Shown one piece after another: positions 19,898 to 29,399 of a stretch of DNA of 64,000 nt. The stretch spans positions 744,001 through 808,000 of the forward strand of contig NZ_JACVOK010000001.1 in the NCBI RefSeq assembly GCF_018882465.1, written 5' to 3'. Both the position numbers and the translations under genes were made by a program. The notes below the pieces were generated by a model that saw only the letters and a list, made by a program, of their open reading frames with translations, ran no database searches and was not told the DNA's origin. Positions within the stretch are counted from its first letter, which is position 1, and the number at the start of each line of letters is the position of its first letter. Origin of the DNA: Polynucleobacter sp. 73C-SIWE. GTDB lineage: Bacteria > Pseudomonadota > Gammaproteobacteria > Burkholderiales > Burkholderiaceae.

Positions 19898-19960
19898 ATT
19901 AGTGACCCCTAACTTACTAAATTAATCAATATTATCAATAGTTTACCAATAATGACGTAC

Positions 19961-20013
19961 TTTGGTCAGGAGGTATTTTTGGTCAAAAAACGTCAAAAAC
20001 TTGATTTTGGTCA
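19961..20013 (+). repeat. Three TTTGGTCA direct repeats upstream of the sRNA promoter
   Basis: TTTGGTCA occurs at 19961-19968, 19978-19985 and 20006-20013, start-to-start spacings 17 and 28 bases. They lie just upstream of the -35 element, where an activator would bind. An extra GTCA at 19992 shares the core. Confidence 0.6.
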
Positions 20014-20019
20014 ATATTC

Positions 20020-20048
20020 TTGCATCGCACCATCGTTATCTATACAAT
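20020..20048 (+). promoter_or_regulatory. Sigma-70 promoter of the candidate small RNA
   Basis: TTGCAT at 20020-20025 and TACAAT at 20043-20048 are separated by exactly 17 bases, four of six and five of six matches to TTGACA and TATAAT. A start site is expected near 20054-20056, immediately before the first hairpin. Confidence 0.7.
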
Positions 20049-20053
20049 AACCA

Positions 20054-20157
20054 TATTGGTAGTCAGTCTTGTATAAGACTGCGACTTACCACCCAGTGTC
20101 TCCTCCACCCAAACAAAGGTGGATTCCAACCCAGGACTAGTTCCTGGGTTTTTTTTG
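20054..20157 (+). ncRNA. Candidate structured small RNA with own promoter and terminator
   Basis: About 104 bases. Hairpin 1 (about 20056-20091) pairs TGGTA with TACCA, GTC with GAC, and GTCTT with AAGAC around GTAT. Hairpin 2 pairs TCCACC (20104-20109) with GGTGGA (20117-20122). Hairpin 3 is the terminator stem. Hairpins without an intervening reading frame, a 17-base-spaced promoter and a T-run together suggest an independent non-coding transcript. It is not rnpB, and I do not recognise 6S, tmRNA, SRP RNA or a known riboswitch. The alternative is an attenuated leader of rplM, whose start is about 157 bases downstream. No expression evidence is available. Confidence 0.6.
20129..20156 (+). 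terminator. Rho-independent terminator of the candidate small RNA
   Basis: AACCCAGGA at 20129-20137 pairs with TCCTGGGTT at 20142-20150 around a four-base loop, followed by an uninterrupted T-run to 20156. Confidence 0.88.
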
Positions 20158-20314
20158 GGTTACAATTCAAGGCTTTACTGAATTACCGAACTAGTCAGCG
20201 GTAGTTGATTTACCAGTTAGATTGCCGAATCTGCGAGCTTGCAAACATAAGCAGGGCCAAGGTGGACGCGGTGTGATTGGAGTAATTTTTTTGACAATAA
20301 CAATTTGAGAAATC

Positions 20315-20743
20315 ATGAAAACTTTTTCCGCAAAATCCCATGAGGTAAAGCGTGAATGGTTCGTGATTGACGCTACGGACAAAGTCCTCGGTCGTGTCGC
20401 CAGTGAAGTGGCACACCGTCTACGCGGCAAGCACAAGCCTGAATTCACACCACACGTTGACACTGGCGACTTTATCGTCGTGATCAATTCATCTAAGCTG
20501 CGTGTCACTGGCACCAAAGGCTTGAACAAGATTTATTACCGTCACAGTGGATACCCAGGTGGTATTAGCTCGACTAACTTCGACAAGATGCAAGATCGTT
20601 TCCCAGGTCGCGCTTTGGAGAAGGCTGTGAAGGGTATGTTGCCAAAAGGCCCACTAGGCTATGCCATGATCAAGAAATTGAAAGTTTATGGCGACGCTAA
20701 TCATCCGCACACGGCTCAACAGCCTAAAGCGTTAGAGATTTAA
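20315..20743 (+). CDS. rplM: 50S ribosomal protein L13
   Basis: Early-assembling large-subunit protein of 142 residues, full length. Conserved blocks are [17 protein letters not shown] near residue 16, [18 protein letters not shown] near 36, [10 protein letters not shown] near 75, and [14 protein letters not shown] near 108. It is followed by rpsI after nine bases, the standard L13-S9 operon. In E. coli the L13 protein represses its own leader; the roughly 145-base leader here could hold such a site, but no specific element was recognised. Confidence 0.98.
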   Translation: MKTFSAKSHEVKREWFVIDATDKVLGRVASEVAHRLRGKHKPEFTPHVDTGDFIVVINSSKLRVTGTKGLNKIYYRHSGYPGGISSTNFDKMQDRFPGRALEKAVKGMLPKGPLGYAMIKKLKVYGDANHPHTAQQPKALEI

Positions 20744-20752
20744 GGAAACCAA

Positions 20753-21154
20753 ATGGCTATTAATTACGGAAATTGGAATTACGGTACTGGTCGCCGCAAG
20801 AGTTCTGTTGCGCGCGTTTTCATTAAATCTGGCAAAGGCGAAATTACTGTTAACGGTAAGCCTATCGATGCTTATTTTGCTCGTGAAACATCACGCATGA
20901 TCGCTCGTCAGCCTTTGGCTCTCACAGCCCACTTAACGACCTTTGATATCAAAGTGAACGTTTCTGGTGGCGGTGAAACTGGCCAAGCTGGTGCAGTTCG
21001 TCACGGTGTTACTCGTGCATTGATCGACTACGACAATGCCTTGAAGCCAACTCTGTCTAAAGCAGGTTTGGTTACTCGGGATGCTCGTGAAGTTGAGCGT
21101 AAAAAAGTTGGTCTGCATGGCGCACGTCGTCGTAAGCAGTTCAGCAAGCGCTAA
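20753..21154 (+). CDS. rpsI: 30S ribosomal protein S9
   Basis: Small-subunit protein of 133 residues, full length. [14 protein letters not shown] is near the N-terminus, and [19 protein letters not shown] near residue 72 is the core signature. The basic tail [14 protein letters not shown] ends in the KR pair that reaches the P-site tRNA in the ribosome. An AAGGAAACC ribosome-binding region precedes the ATG. A strong terminator follows 27 bases after the stop, ending the rplM-rpsI operon. Confidence 0.98.
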   Translation: MAINYGNWNYGTGRRKSSVARVFIKSGKGEITVNGKPIDAYFARETSRMIARQPLALTAHLTTFDIKVNVSGGGETGQAGAVRHGVTRALIDYDNALKPTLSKAGLVTRDAREVERKKVGLHGARRRKQFSKR

Positions 21155-21180
21155 TTTCTTTCAGTCGCTTAGTTTTATTG

Positions 21181-21210
21181 AAAGGGTCGCGCAAGCGGCC
21201 CTTTTTGTTT
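21181..21210 (+). terminator. Rho-independent terminator of rplM-rpsI
   Basis: AAAGGGTCGC at 21181-21190 pairs with GCGGCCCTTT at 21195-21204 (one G-U pair) around a GCAA tetraloop, then TTTTTGTTT. GNRA-type loops stabilise such stems. Confidence 0.9.
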
Positions 21211-21240
21211 CTACAATAAGTGAAATAGTAGGAATGTTGT

Positions 21241-21265
21241 ATTAATCTACGTAAGGCAGATTAAT
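21241..21265 (+). promoter_or_regulatory. Inverted repeat in the argC leader
   Basis: ATTAATCT at 21241-21248 and AGATTAAT at 21258-21265 are perfect arms around a nine-base spacer, 27 bases before the argC ATG. It does not fit the ArgR box. An operator or an RNA hairpin are both possible. Confidence 0.4.
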
Positions 21266-21292
21266 GACGGATGCGGTATTTTGGAGAAAGAC

Positions 21293-22351
21293 ATGATTAA
21301 GGTTGGCATCGTTGGTGGCACAGGTTATACCGGGGTTGAATTATTGCGTTTGTTGGCGCAACACCCTGATGTAAAAATTGTTGCTATTACTTCTCGTACA
21401 GAAGCTGGCATGCCAGTAGCTGAGATGTTCCCATCCTTGCGTGGCCGTGTTGATCTGAAATTCACGATACCAGATGAAGCTAAATTAAATGAGTGTGATG
21501 TGGTGTTCTTTGCAACACCACATGGTGTAGCTATGGCGCAAGCAAAAGAATTGCTGGCAAATAATGTGAAGATTTTGGATCTAGCCGCAGACTTTAGATT
21601 GAAGGATGTCAAAGAGTTTGCTAAGTGGTACGGCATGGAACATAGCTGCCCAGAAATTTTGGCTGAAGCTGTTTATGGCTTGGCTGAAATTAATCGTGAA
21701 GCAATTAAAAAGGCGCGCGTGGTTGGTTTGGCTGGCTGTTACCCAACTTCCGTTCAACTTGGCCTTGCACCTTTGTTATCACCAAAATCTACTGGTGGTA
21801 AACACTTGATTGATGGCACCCACATCATCTCTGATTCGAAGTCAGGCACTTCTGGTGCTGGACGTAAGGCAGAGATTGGCACATTACTAGCTGAGGCAAG
21901 TGATAACTTTAAGGCTTATGGCGTTAAGGGCCACCGCCATCTTCCAGAGATTGTGCAGGGTTTAAAAGCTATTGCTGGTCATGACCAAATTGGTCTGACA
22001 TTTGTGCCCCATCTCACACCGATGGTGAGAGGTATTCATTCGACTTTATATGTGCGCTTAACTGAGGCTGGTAAGGATGTTGATTATCAAAAGCTTTATG
22101 AAAACTTTTATCAAGATGAGCCATTTGTGGATGTAATGCCGGCTGGTAGCCACCCAGAAACACGCTCTGTTAGGGGTAGCAACGGCATCCGGATTGCAAT
22201 TCATCGTCCTGGTGGTGGTGATACTTTGGTTATTTTGGTGGTGGAAGATAACCTAGTGAAGGGCGCTTCAGGCCAGGGCGTACAGTGCATGAATTTGATG
22301 TTTGGCCTGCCAGAAACTACAGGCCTGACCCAGATTGCGGTTTCCCCATAA
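21293..22351 (+). CDS. argC: N-acetyl-gamma-glutamyl-phosphate reductase
   Basis: NADPH-dependent third step of arginine synthesis. The 352-residue protein has the Rossmann start [28 protein letters not shown] near residue 78, the catalytic cysteine in [17 protein letters not shown] near 148, and the histidine region in [14 protein letters not shown] near 211. [13 protein letters not shown] near 181 is the family active-site loop. The ATG at 21293 is chosen because GGAG lies eight bases upstream; an in-frame TTG at 21281 overlaps that ribosome-binding site. erpA follows after 68 bases. Confidence 0.97.
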   Translation: MIKVGIVGGTGYTGVELLRLLAQHPDVKIVAITSRTEAGMPVAEMFPSLRGRVDLKFTIPDEAKLNECDVVFFATPHGVAMAQAKELLANNVKILDLAADFRLKDVKEFAKWYGMEHSCPEILAEAVYGLAEINREAIKKARVVGLAGCYPTSVQLGLAPLLSPKSTGGKHLIDGTHIISDSKSGTSGAGRKAEIGTLLAEASDNFKAYGVKGHRHLPEIVQGLKAIAGHDQIGLTFVPHLTPMVRGIHSTLYVRLTEAGKDVDYQKLYENFYQDEPFVDVMPAGSHPETRSVRGSNGIRIAIHRPGGGDTLVILVVEDNLVKGASGQGVQCMNLMFGLPETTGLTQIAVSP

Positions 22352-22419
22352 AGACCCTTCAGCAGGCTGGGAATTAAAAGCCTAAAATGAATCATCGCTT
22401 TTTGAATTAGGAGTAAATC

Positions 22420-22794
22420 ATGACCGAATTAGCTACGCAAACAGCACAAGATTTAGCTGAGCCACCAACCCCATTGGTGTTTACGGATAGTGCCGCTGCA
22501 AAAGTGGCCGACTTGATTGCTGAAGAAGGTAATCCAGAGTTGAAGTTGCGCGTATTCGTACAAGGTGGCGGTTGCTCAGGTTTTCAGTATGGCTTCACAT
22601 TTGATGATGCCGTCAATGAGGATGACACCCTCTTTGAAAAGAATGGCGTTACCCTTCTAGTAGATTCAATGAGCTTCCAATATCTAGTTGGCGCTGAGAT
22701 TGATTACAAAGAAGATATCAACGGATCACAGTTTGTGATTAAGAACCCAAATGCCACAACGACTTGTGGTTGCGGCTCTTCTTTTTCTGCTTAA
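22420..22794 (+). CDS. erpA: Iron-sulfur cluster insertion protein ErpA
   Basis: A-type Fe-S carrier of 124 residues delivering clusters to apo-enzymes. The three ligand cysteines are present: [13 protein letters not shown] near residue 50, and the CGCG pair in [11 protein letters not shown] at the C-terminus. The acidic, proline-containing N-terminal extension (about 20 residues) precedes [14 protein letters not shown]. An AGGAGT ribosome-binding site precedes the ATG. ErpA next to argC is common in Burkholderiales. It is convergent with anmK, whose stop lies 13 bases away. Confidence 0.95.
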   Translation: MTELATQTAQDLAEPPTPLVFTDSAAAKVADLIAEEGNPELKLRVFVQGGGCSGFQYGFTFDDAVNEDDTLFEKNGVTLLVDSMSFQYLVGAEIDYKEDINGSQFVIKNPNATTTCGCGSSFSA

Positions 22795-22806
22795 GGAAAT
22801 CCGAAA

Positions 22807-23934
22807 CTACGCAGGGTAGCAGGCACCTAGAATTCTAGGACCCTTCGCTCCTGTAACGGCCGGCAAATTTGCTGGCCGTTTTTCTTTATGGGCCCAAGCA
22901 AGCCACGCAAAAGCAAGGCCTTCAACGAGTTGCGGATCAATGCCAGCAGAGTCACTTGTCGTAATTTCTATGGATCCTTTGAACACATGCTGCGCTTTGA
23001 CTTTGAGTAAATTCATCAAGGCGTTATTTCGAGCGCCACCCCCACAAACAATTAGCGTATGGGTTTGCGGGGCATGACGTAGCAAGGCCTCTAAGGCGGA
23101 ATGTGCAGTTAAATGTAATAGTGTTGCCTGTACATCTTCAGCATGATGATTGTCTTGCCCCATTTTTTCTTGCAACCAAGTAAGATGAAAATCATCTCTT
23201 CCAGTACTTTTCGGTGGCGCTTTTATAAAGAAGGGATCAGACAGCATCTTTGTCAGAAGCACTTCATTCACTTTTCCTTGCAGCGCCCAATTACCATTTT
23301 CATCAAAGGTATTACCTTGATGCTCATGTATCCAAGCATCCATCAACATATTTCCAGGACCACAATCAAAACCGGTGACTTCACCATCCTTGGGTAGGAG
23401 CGTGAGATTGGCAATGCCGCCGATATTCAAAATTGCCAAATTTTCTGGTGATTGAAATTGTTGCGCATGAAAGGCTGGTACCAATGGTGCACCGTGACCA
23501 CCTGCAGCGACATCACGACTTCTAAAATCCGCGACGACATCGATACCAGTCTTTTCTGCCAGGAGGGCAGCGTTCAGTGTTTGGTGCGTATAGGCCATAT
23601 CTCCAAGGTGTGGCTGATGACGAATGGTTTGGCCATGCGCACCAATGGCGGTGATATCTGAGGGCTGCAAATTTGCTTTTTTAAGTAATTGATTTACTGC
23701 CTCTGCATAAGCTAAGGCTAGGGCATTACCAGCCTGTTTCTCCCGATGAAGCTCATTGGGACCGGGGCTTTGAAGGTCAAAAAGGGCTTTGCGAAGCTCG
23801 GGACTGAAGGAGGTACTCACCGCATCCAGTGCACTAGTTTCCCCGTTGGGCCCAATCTGGGCTAGAACAGCATCTATCCCATCCAGGCTAGTGCCGGACA
23901 TAAGGCCAATGTAGAGGGAGTGCGGTTTGTTCAT
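22807..23934 (-). CDS. anmK: Anhydro-N-acetylmuramic acid kinase
   Basis: Hydrolyses and phosphorylates 1,6-anhydroMurNAc to MurNAc-6-phosphate during cell-wall recycling. The 375-residue protein has the phosphate loop YIGLMSGTSLDGIDAVL at the N-terminus, IGAHGQTIRHQP near residue 98, DFRSRDVAAGGHGAPLVPAFH near 136, LNIGGIANLT near 170, GFDCGPGNMLMDAW near 188 and VCGGGARNNALM near 299. All are AnmK hallmarks. It diverges from tyrS across 73 bases. murU and amgK, in the same recycling route, are 10 kb away. Confidence 0.96.
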   Translation of the reverse strand: MNKPHSLYIGLMSGTSLDGIDAVLAQIGPNGETSALDAVSTSFSPELRKALFDLQSPGPNELHREKQAGNALALAYAEAVNQLLKKANLQPSDITAIGAHGQTIRHQPHLGDMAYTHQTLNAALLAEKTGIDVVADFRSRDVAAGGHGAPLVPAFHAQQFQSPENLAILNIGGIANLTLLPKDGEVTGFDCGPGNMLMDAWIHEHQGNTFDENGNWALQGKVNEVLLTKMLSDPFFIKAPPKSTGRDDFHLTWLQEKMGQDNHHAEDVQATLLHLTAHSALEALLRHAPQTHTLIVCGGGARNNALMNLLKVKAQHVFKGSIEITTSDSAGIDPQLVEGLAFAWLAWAHKEKRPANLPAVTGAKGPRILGACYPA

Positions 23935-24007
23935 CTAGTTCTCAGGAATGCGACAATTATGCTTAACAATTTAAATACTAAATAACTGTATCAGCATCCG
24001 AATCAGT

Positions 24008-25240
24008 ATGACGGCAAAACCAGAACAAAAATATCCTTTAACCCCTGAAGTGTTTGCGGCACTTGAAGTCACTAAGCGTGGCTGTGATGAACTTTTGGTT
24101 GAAGCCGATTGGGTGCAAAAACTGGCTCGTAGTCAGGCCACTAAGACTCCGCTTCGGATTAAGCTGGGTTTAGATCCAACCGCGCCTGACATTCATTTGG
24201 GGCACACCGTTGTTTTAAACAAATTACGTCAGTTACAAGATTTAGGTCACACCGTTATTTTCTTGATTGGCGATTTCACCAGCATGATTGGGGATCCATC
24301 CGGTCGTAATGCAACTCGACCTCCGTTGACAGCAGAAGAAATTGCAGTCAATGCAGAGACCTATTATCGTCAAGCGAGCATGGTGCTCGATCCCTCTAAA
24401 ACGGAAGTGCGTTACAACAGTGAGTGGTGTGATCCCTTGGGCGCGCGCGGCATGATTCAGTTGGCAGCAAAACATACAGTGGCTCGCATGCTAGAGCGCG
24501 ATGACTTTACGAAGCGTTATCGCAATGGCGTACCCATTTCTATTCATGAATTTTTATACCCATTGATGCAGGGCTATGACTCTGTTGCACTTAAGAGTGA
24601 TTTAGAGCTGGGCGGTACAGATCAAAAATTTAATCTTCTGGTTGGCCGTGAGCTCCAGCGCGAGTATGGCCAGGAGCCACAATGTATTTTGACGATGCCA
24701 CTCCTAGTTGGTTTGGATGGCGTTGAGAAGATGAGTAAATCTAAAGGCAATTACATTGGCATCAGTGAGTCTGCTGGAGAGATGTTTGGCAAACTCTTGA
24801 GCATCTCTGATGACTTGATGTGGGATTACTTCACATTGCTCTCATTTAGACCAATGTCCGAAATTGATTTGATGAAACAGGAAGTGGTTGCTGGACGGAA
24901 TCCAAAAGATTGCAAGGTACTTCTCGCACAAGAAATCGTCGCACGTTTTCATTCACAAGCTGCTGCAGAAAAAGCGCTAGAGGACTTTAATCACCGCGCT
25001 AAAGGCGGTGTGCCTGATGAGATTCCAGAAGTAAATCTTACTGGGGCACCTATGGCAATCGCTAACCTTTTAAAGGCTGCAGGGCTAGCCCCGTCAACTT
25101 CTGAGGCTAATCGCAACATCGAGCAAAACGGTGTGAAGGTTGATGGCGTAACCGTTAGTGACAAGCAAGCAAAGATTGAAGCAGGAACTTATGTTGTGCA
25201 AGTCGGCAAACGTAAGTTTGCTAAAGTGACGCTGGCTTAA
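24008..25240 (+). CDS. tyrS: Tyrosyl-tRNA synthetase
   Basis: Class I synthetase of 410 residues, fitting the TyrRS type with HLGH as the HIGH motif ([15 protein letters not shown] near residue 60). The KMSKS motif is exact, in [12 protein letters not shown] near residue 241. Tyrosine and ATP pocket blocks include [16 protein letters not shown] near 87 and [18 protein letters not shown] near 203. The C-terminal S4-like RNA-binding domain starts near 345 ([17 protein letters not shown]). Its stop codon overlaps the stop of convergent ruvB within a TTAA, leaving no space for a terminator. Confidence 0.97.
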   Translation: MTAKPEQKYPLTPEVFAALEVTKRGCDELLVEADWVQKLARSQATKTPLRIKLGLDPTAPDIHLGHTVVLNKLRQLQDLGHTVIFLIGDFTSMIGDPSGRNATRPPLTAEEIAVNAETYYRQASMVLDPSKTEVRYNSEWCDPLGARGMIQLAAKHTVARMLERDDFTKRYRNGVPISIHEFLYPLMQGYDSVALKSDLELGGTDQKFNLLVGRELQREYGQEPQCILTMPLLVGLDGVEKMSKSKGNYIGISESAGEMFGKLLSISDDLMWDYFTLLSFRPMSEIDLMKQEVVAGRNPKDCKVLLAQEIVARFHSQAAAEKALEDFNHRAKGGVPDEIPEVNLTGAPMAIANLLKAAGLAPSTSEANRNIEQNGVKVDGVTVSDKQAKIEAGTYVVQVGKRKFAKVTLA

Positions 25241-26307
25241 ATATCTAGGCTAGCAGTGCTGCTTGGAGGCGTTAAGCCAAAGTGCTCATAAGCTTGGCGG
25301 GTAGCAATTCGGCCACGTGAAGTTCTTTGCAGGTATCCCTGCTGAATCAAGTACGGCTCAAGAACATCTTCAATCGTGTCGCGTTCTTCACCGATAGCTG
25401 CAGCCAAGTTATCAATTCCAACAGGCCCCCCATCAAATTTATGCAAGATGGCTTCGAGCAGTTTTCGGTCCATCACATCAAAGCCGCTAGGATCGACATC
25501 CAGCATTTTCAGAGCTGCGTCAGCCATGGCTTTGGTGATAGTGCCAGTACCTTTAACTTCTGCGTAGTCACGAACTCTTCTGAGTAAGCGGTTGGCAATA
25601 CGTGGAGTACCGCGCGCACGCTTTGCAATTTCTACTGAACCTTCTGGATCAATATTTGCCTTCAGTAAGCTGGCTGAGCGGTTAATGATTTTGGTGAGCT
25701 CTTCTATAGTGTAGAACTCAAGTCTTGCCACGATGCCAAAGCGATCGCGCAACGGGTTAGTGAGCATGCCAGCGCGTGTCGTTGCGCCGATCAAAGTAAA
25801 GGGTTTGAGATCAATCTTGACGCTACGAGCTGCGGGCCCTTCACCAATCATGATGTCTAGGCTGTAGTCTTCTAATGCAGGGTACAGAATCTCCTCAACG
25901 ACTGGAGAGAGGCGATGAATCTCATCAATGAAGAGCACATCATTTGCCTCTAAGTTGGTGAGTAAGGCAGCAAGGTCGCCGGGTCTATCGAGAACTGGTC
26001 CGCTAGTTTGACGTAGATTTACCCCAAGCTCTCTAGCAATGATATGCGCTAGAGTAGTTTTACCAAGCCCTGGAGGTCCAAAAAGTAGAACATGATCCAG
26101 CGCCTCTTGACGTGCTCTAGTCGCGCTAATAAAGATTTCTAATTGGGCACGAGCTTTAGTTTGACCAACGTACTCATCCAACTGTTTAGGGCGAAGTGCT
26201 CTCTCAAAGACTGCCTCAGAATTACCCGCAGATCCGCTCACGATGCGATCATTACCATCCGGTAGATCTTCAGGAATAGCGCTTAGGTCGTCAGTGTGAA
26301 TTGCCAT
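25237..26307 (-). CDS. ruvB: Holliday junction branch-migration helicase RuvB
   Basis: AAA+ motor of the RuvABC resolvasome, 356 residues. The family N-terminal [11 protein letters not shown] is near residue 37. Walker A is [13 protein letters not shown] near 72, Walker B with sensor region is [12 protein letters not shown] near 119, and [19 protein letters not shown] near 174 carries sensor 1 and the arginine finger. The winged helix at the C-terminus ends with [19 protein letters not shown]. It is the last gene of fis-purH-ruvC-ruvA-ruvB and overlaps the tyrS end. Confidence 0.98.
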   Translation of the reverse strand: MAIHTDDLSAIPEDLPDGNDRIVSGSAGNSEAVFERALRPKQLDEYVGQTKARAQLEIFISATRARQEALDHVLLFGPPGLGKTTLAHIIARELGVNLRQTSGPVLDRPGDLAALLTNLEANDVLFIDEIHRLSPVVEEILYPALEDYSLDIMIGEGPAARSVKIDLKPFTLIGATTRAGMLTNPLRDRFGIVARLEFYTIEELTKIINRSASLLKANIDPEGSVEIAKRARGTPRIANRLLRRVRDYAEVKGTGTITKAMADAALKMLDVDPSGFDVMDRKLLEAILHKFDGGPVGIDNLAAAIGEERDTIEDVLEPYLIQQGYLQRTSRGRIATRQAYEHFGLTPPSSTASLDI

Positions 26308-26334
26308 ACTGCAAGTGTAGTGGTGTTTATCTTA

Positions 26335-26916
26335 TTAGGGCTTAGATAGATACTTCAAGCCCATCCGAATGCCGTCAGAAACCGAGGTATCAGGAGGGAT
26401 TTGCTTGAGAGCCAAGAGAGCCTCTTTTTCTGAGTAGCCTAAAGCTAAGAGTGCTTGCAATACTTCGCTGCTAGCTTCTATTGCTTGCGGTTGGCCGGCG
26501 GTAATTCCCAAGTCTGGAGCCAGCTTTCCTTTGAGCTCTAGACAAAGGCGCTCAGCAGTTTTCTTACCAATGCCAGGTACTTGGGTTAAGCGCCCAGCTT
26601 CTTGCAAGGCAATCGCCTGCGCTAATTCATTGACACTCATACCAGATAGAACGGCTAATGCGGTTCTCGACCCAACACCGCTGATCTTAATGAGCTGTCT
26701 AAATGCCTCGCGTTCAGTTTCGGTGGCAAAGCCAAAAAGCTGCTGCGCATCCTCGCGCACTTGGAAGTGTGTGAGAAGGGTAATTTTTTGACCAGCTTGA
26801 GGTAATTGATACAAAGTGCTCATTGGTACATCGACTTCATAGCCGATGCCTTGACAATCAACCAAGAGCCGGGGAGGATGAACTGAAACGAGGGTTCCTT
26901 GAATGCGACCAATCAT
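26335..26916 (-). CDS. ruvA: Holliday junction DNA-binding protein RuvA
   Basis: Tetrameric junction-binding subunit, 193 residues. The OB-fold domain is [19 protein letters not shown]. The acidic pin and helix-hairpin-helix region contain [18 protein letters not shown] near residue 72 and [19 protein letters not shown] near 107, the two HhH motifs. The C-terminal three-helix domain binding RuvB includes [16 protein letters not shown]. It is preceded by ruvC and followed by ruvB after 27 bases. Confidence 0.97.
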   Translation of the reverse strand: MIGRIQGTLVSVHPPRLLVDCQGIGYEVDVPMSTLYQLPQAGQKITLLTHFQVREDAQQLFGFATETEREAFRQLIKISGVGSRTALAVLSGMSVNELAQAIALQEAGRLTQVPGIGKKTAERLCLELKGKLAPDLGITAGQPQAIEASSEVLQALLALGYSEKEALLALKQIPPDTSVSDGIRMGLKYLSKP

Positions 26917-26951
26917 ATAAAGATCTTAACCTGTAATGTGCTTAGGCATTT

Positions 26952-27470
26952 TTATTTACTACGTTTTTTAGGAGCCAAGGCGGTAGTAATTGCTTGCGGA
27001 ATTTGTGTATGATGCGCGGCGCAGATAGCAACCCCTAAAGCATCTGAGGCATCTGGCCCTGGAGCGCGACTTAATCTGAGTAAACGTTTCACCATTTCTT
27101 GCACTTGAGGTTTAGCAGCTCGGCCCGTGCCCACAATAGCTTGTTTCACTCTGAGAGCACTGTATTCAGCAACGGGAAGTTTTTCAGACACTAATGCAGC
27201 GATTACTGCGCCCCTAGCCTGACCAAGCATAAGTGTCGAGCGTGGATTGACGTTTAGAAAGACTTCTTCAATCGCAGCAGACTCTGGACGGTATGTCTCC
27301 AGAACTTCTTTAACGCCGGCATAAAGGGCACCTAAACGTTCTGGCAGACCTTTGGCTGGATCGCCACTTTCGATTGTTCCCGAAGCAACGTAAGTGAGTT
27401 TTTGGCCATCAACATCGATAACACCGAAACCGGTGGTACGTAAACCTGGGTCGATTCCAATCCAACGCAT
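26952..27470 (-). CDS. ruvC: Crossover junction endodeoxyribonuclease RuvC
   Basis: Holliday junction resolvase, 172 residues. The catalytic acidic residues are visible: [15 protein letters not shown] (first aspartate), [15 protein letters not shown] near residue 66 (glutamate), and the aspartate pair in [16 protein letters not shown] near 139. [11 protein letters not shown] lies between. The tail APKKRSK is basic. The gene lies between purH and ruvA and is likely co-transcribed with both. Confidence 0.97.
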   Translation of the reverse strand: MRWIGIDPGLRTTGFGVIDVDGQKLTYVASGTIESGDPAKGLPERLGALYAGVKEVLETYRPESAAIEEVFLNVNPRSTLMLGQARGAVIAALVSEKLPVAEYSALRVKQAIVGTGRAAKPQVQEMVKRLLRLSRAPGPDASDALGVAICAAHHTQIPQAITTALAPKKRSK

Positions 27471-27492
27471 AGAGGCTCGAATTATTTTTAGC

Positions 27493-29073
27493 TTAATGAC
27501 GGAAGTGACGTGTGCCAGTAAAGATCATGGCAATACCATGCTCATTGGCTGCTGCAATAATCTCATCATCACGCATACTGCCTCCCGGCTGAATTGCGCA
27601 ACTTGCACCACCGTTCACAACAACATCCAGTCCATCACGAAACGGGAAGAAAGCATCACTCGCTACTGCTGAGCCCTTCAGGCTTAAGCCTGCATTTTCA
27701 GCTTTGATACTTGCCATCCGCGCAGAGTCCACGCGACTCATTTGGCCTGCCCCAATTCCGAGAGTCATACCATTGGCACAGTACACAATCGCATTGGATT
27801 TAACAAATTTGGCAACGCGCCAAGCGAACATCATATCGTTCATCTCGCTTGGAGTAGGCTGTCTTTGGCTCACAACCCGCATTTCGCTTTGCAGAACATT
27901 TTTAGAATCGGGTGATTGCACTAGCAATCCACCGCCAACACGCTTGAAATCAAAATTATTAAATGCAGCACCCAAAGGAATCTCTAAAAGACGTACATTT
28001 TGTTTTGCAGCAAAAATCGCTTTAGCTTCGTCGCTAAAACTGGGGGCGATCAGCACTTCCACAAATTGTTTAGAGATAGCTTGGGCCGCAGCGCCATCGC
28101 ATGGAACGTTGAAAGCAATAATTCCACCAAAGGCTGAGCTTGGATCAGTTTTGAAAGCCTTTTCGTAGGCCTCTAATGCCGTTGTGCCAACAGCTACACC
28201 ACATGGGTTTGCATGCTTGATGATGACGCAGGCAGCAGCGCCACCAGTATTACCTGTAAAGCTCTTGACGCATTCCCAAGCGGAGTCCGCATCAGCGATA
28301 TTGTTGTAAGAAAGCTCTTTACCTTGCAATTGTTTGTAGTTGGCAAGTGCCCCTTCTATAGGGTAAATATCTTTATAGAAAGCAGCTGATTGATGTGGGT
28401 TCTCACCGTAGCGCATCTCTTGAACTTTTTCAAAAGCAAGGTGCAAAGTTTCTGGATAAGAGGATCTGGCTTTGTGATCTAAGTCATCACCTAATGCAGA
28501 AAGATAGTTAGCAATCGCACCGTCATACTGTGCAGTATGCGCAAATACTTTCTTAGCGAGAGCTAAGTTGGTCTTATAAGAAAGCACATTCTGATTGGCT
28601 TTCATTTCAGCTAGGACAGGTGCGTAATCTTCAGGAGAAATGAGTACGGTGACATCCTGATGATTTTTAGCTGCGGCACGCAACATGGCTGGGCCGCCAA
28701 TATCAATGTTCTCGACTGCATCTTCAAACGAACACGATTCTTTGGCAACAGTTTCATTGAAGGGATAAAGGTTTATTACCAACATATCGATGGTATCGAT
28801 GCCATGCTCTTTAAGGGCTGCCATGTGCTCAGGGAAGTCTCTTCGTGCTAAAAGACCGCCATGCACCATGGGGTGAAGAGTCTTTACGCGTCCATCCAAC
28901 ATTTCCGGAAACTTCGTTAGGGAAGAAACCTCAACTACCGGTAGATTGTTCTCAGCTAAAAGCTTTGCTGTTCCGCCAGTCGAAATCAGTTTGATGCCTT
29001 GCTCGTGAAGAGCTTTAGCAAAAGGCACGATGCCATTTTTATCAGAAACGGAGAGAAGGGCTGTTCGGATCAT
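27493..29073 (-). CDS. purH: Bifunctional AICAR formyltransferase / IMP cyclohydrolase
   Basis: Last two steps of purine synthesis. The 526-residue length is standard. The N-terminal MGS-like cyclohydrolase domain includes [31 protein letters not shown] near residue 55 and NLYPFNETV near 100. The formyltransferase domain carries [14 protein letters not shown] near 216, [13 protein letters not shown] near 287 (catalytic lysine and histidine), [13 protein letters not shown] and [11 protein letters not shown] near 466. The usual neighbours, fis upstream and ruvC downstream, are in place. Confidence 0.98.
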   Translation of the reverse strand: MIRTALLSVSDKNGIVPFAKALHEQGIKLISTGGTAKLLAENNLPVVEVSSLTKFPEMLDGRVKTLHPMVHGGLLARRDFPEHMAALKEHGIDTIDMLVINLYPFNETVAKESCSFEDAVENIDIGGPAMLRAAAKNHQDVTVLISPEDYAPVLAEMKANQNVLSYKTNLALAKKVFAHTAQYDGAIANYLSALGDDLDHKARSSYPETLHLAFEKVQEMRYGENPHQSAAFYKDIYPIEGALANYKQLQGKELSYNNIADADSAWECVKSFTGNTGGAAACVIIKHANPCGVAVGTTALEAYEKAFKTDPSSAFGGIIAFNVPCDGAAAQAISKQFVEVLIAPSFSDEAKAIFAAKQNVRLLEIPLGAAFNNFDFKRVGGGLLVQSPDSKNVLQSEMRVVSQRQPTPSEMNDMMFAWRVAKFVKSNAIVYCANGMTLGIGAGQMSRVDSARMASIKAENAGLSLKGSAVASDAFFPFRDGLDVVVNGGASCAIQPGGSMRDDEIIAAANEHGIAMIFTGTRHFRH

Positions 29074-29118
29074 ATTTTCGGAAGGTTCTTAATGTTAAAT
29101 AGTGTGTCGACGACTTAC

Positions 29119-29358
29119 TTATTTGAGTATTTGATGCTCGACCAGCTTTTTATGTAGGGTATTGCGATTAATGCCAAGGTATTGAGCTGCCAGAGATTGG
29201 TTTTGTTTGGCATGTTGCATTACGAGTTCTAGCACTGGCTTCTCAACTACAGCCAATACCATTTGATAGATATCAGAGGGAGGTGTGCCCTTGAGATCAT
29301 TTAAATAGCTTTGTAACTGGGTTTCAATACATTCGGTAATGGGGTGTTTATTGGTCAT
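29119..29358 (-). CDS. fis: Fis family DNA-binding protein
   Basis: A 79-residue nucleoid protein and regulator. The C-terminal Fis helix-turn-helix is complete: ELVMQHAKQNQSLAAQYLGI followed by NRNTLHKKLVEHQIL. The N-terminal part is shorter than in enteric Fis and shows no clear beta-hairpin of the kind contacting invertases, as is usual in Betaproteobacteria. It lies between dusB and purH. In enteric bacteria fis is also coupled to dusB. Confidence 0.93.
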   Translation of the reverse strand: MTNKHPITECIETQLQSYLNDLKGTPPSDIYQMVLAVVEKPVLELVMQHAKQNQSLAAQYLGINRNTLHKKLVEHQILK

Positions 29359-29399
29359 AATTTATCTACATGCTAAAAACGAAAAGAACTAAGGTGCAA

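Larger units (their letters stand above)
19898..20314. other. 417-base intergenic region between osmC and rplM
   Basis: This is the only gene-free stretch above 300 bases. From left to right it holds an AT-rich segment, three copies of TTTGGTCA (19961-20013), a good sigma-70 promoter (20020-20048), a chain of three hairpins ending in a Rho-independent terminator (20054-20156), a possible -10 element TACAAT at 20161-20166, and about 145 bases of rplM leader. I saw no convincing protein-coding frame. A minus-strand frame that enters from rplM is antisense shadow. Confidence 0.8.

Noticed and set aside
19961..20013. CRISPR or phage-type repeat
   Set aside because: The 8-base repeats are too short and irregularly spaced for CRISPR; they fit protein-binding sites better.
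20054..20157. Assignment of the 20 kb transcript as 6S, tmRNA or SRP RNA
   Set aside because: It lacks the large open bubble of 6S, the tRNA-like ends of tmRNA and the SRP GGAA-type apical motif.
20191..20529. A 112-codon minus-strand frame over the rplM leader and 5' end
   Set aside because: It runs antisense to rplM and has no ribosome-binding site or protein family features.
27704..28168. A 154-codon plus-strand frame opposite purH
   Set aside because: Antisense to conserved purH; no recognisable domain.
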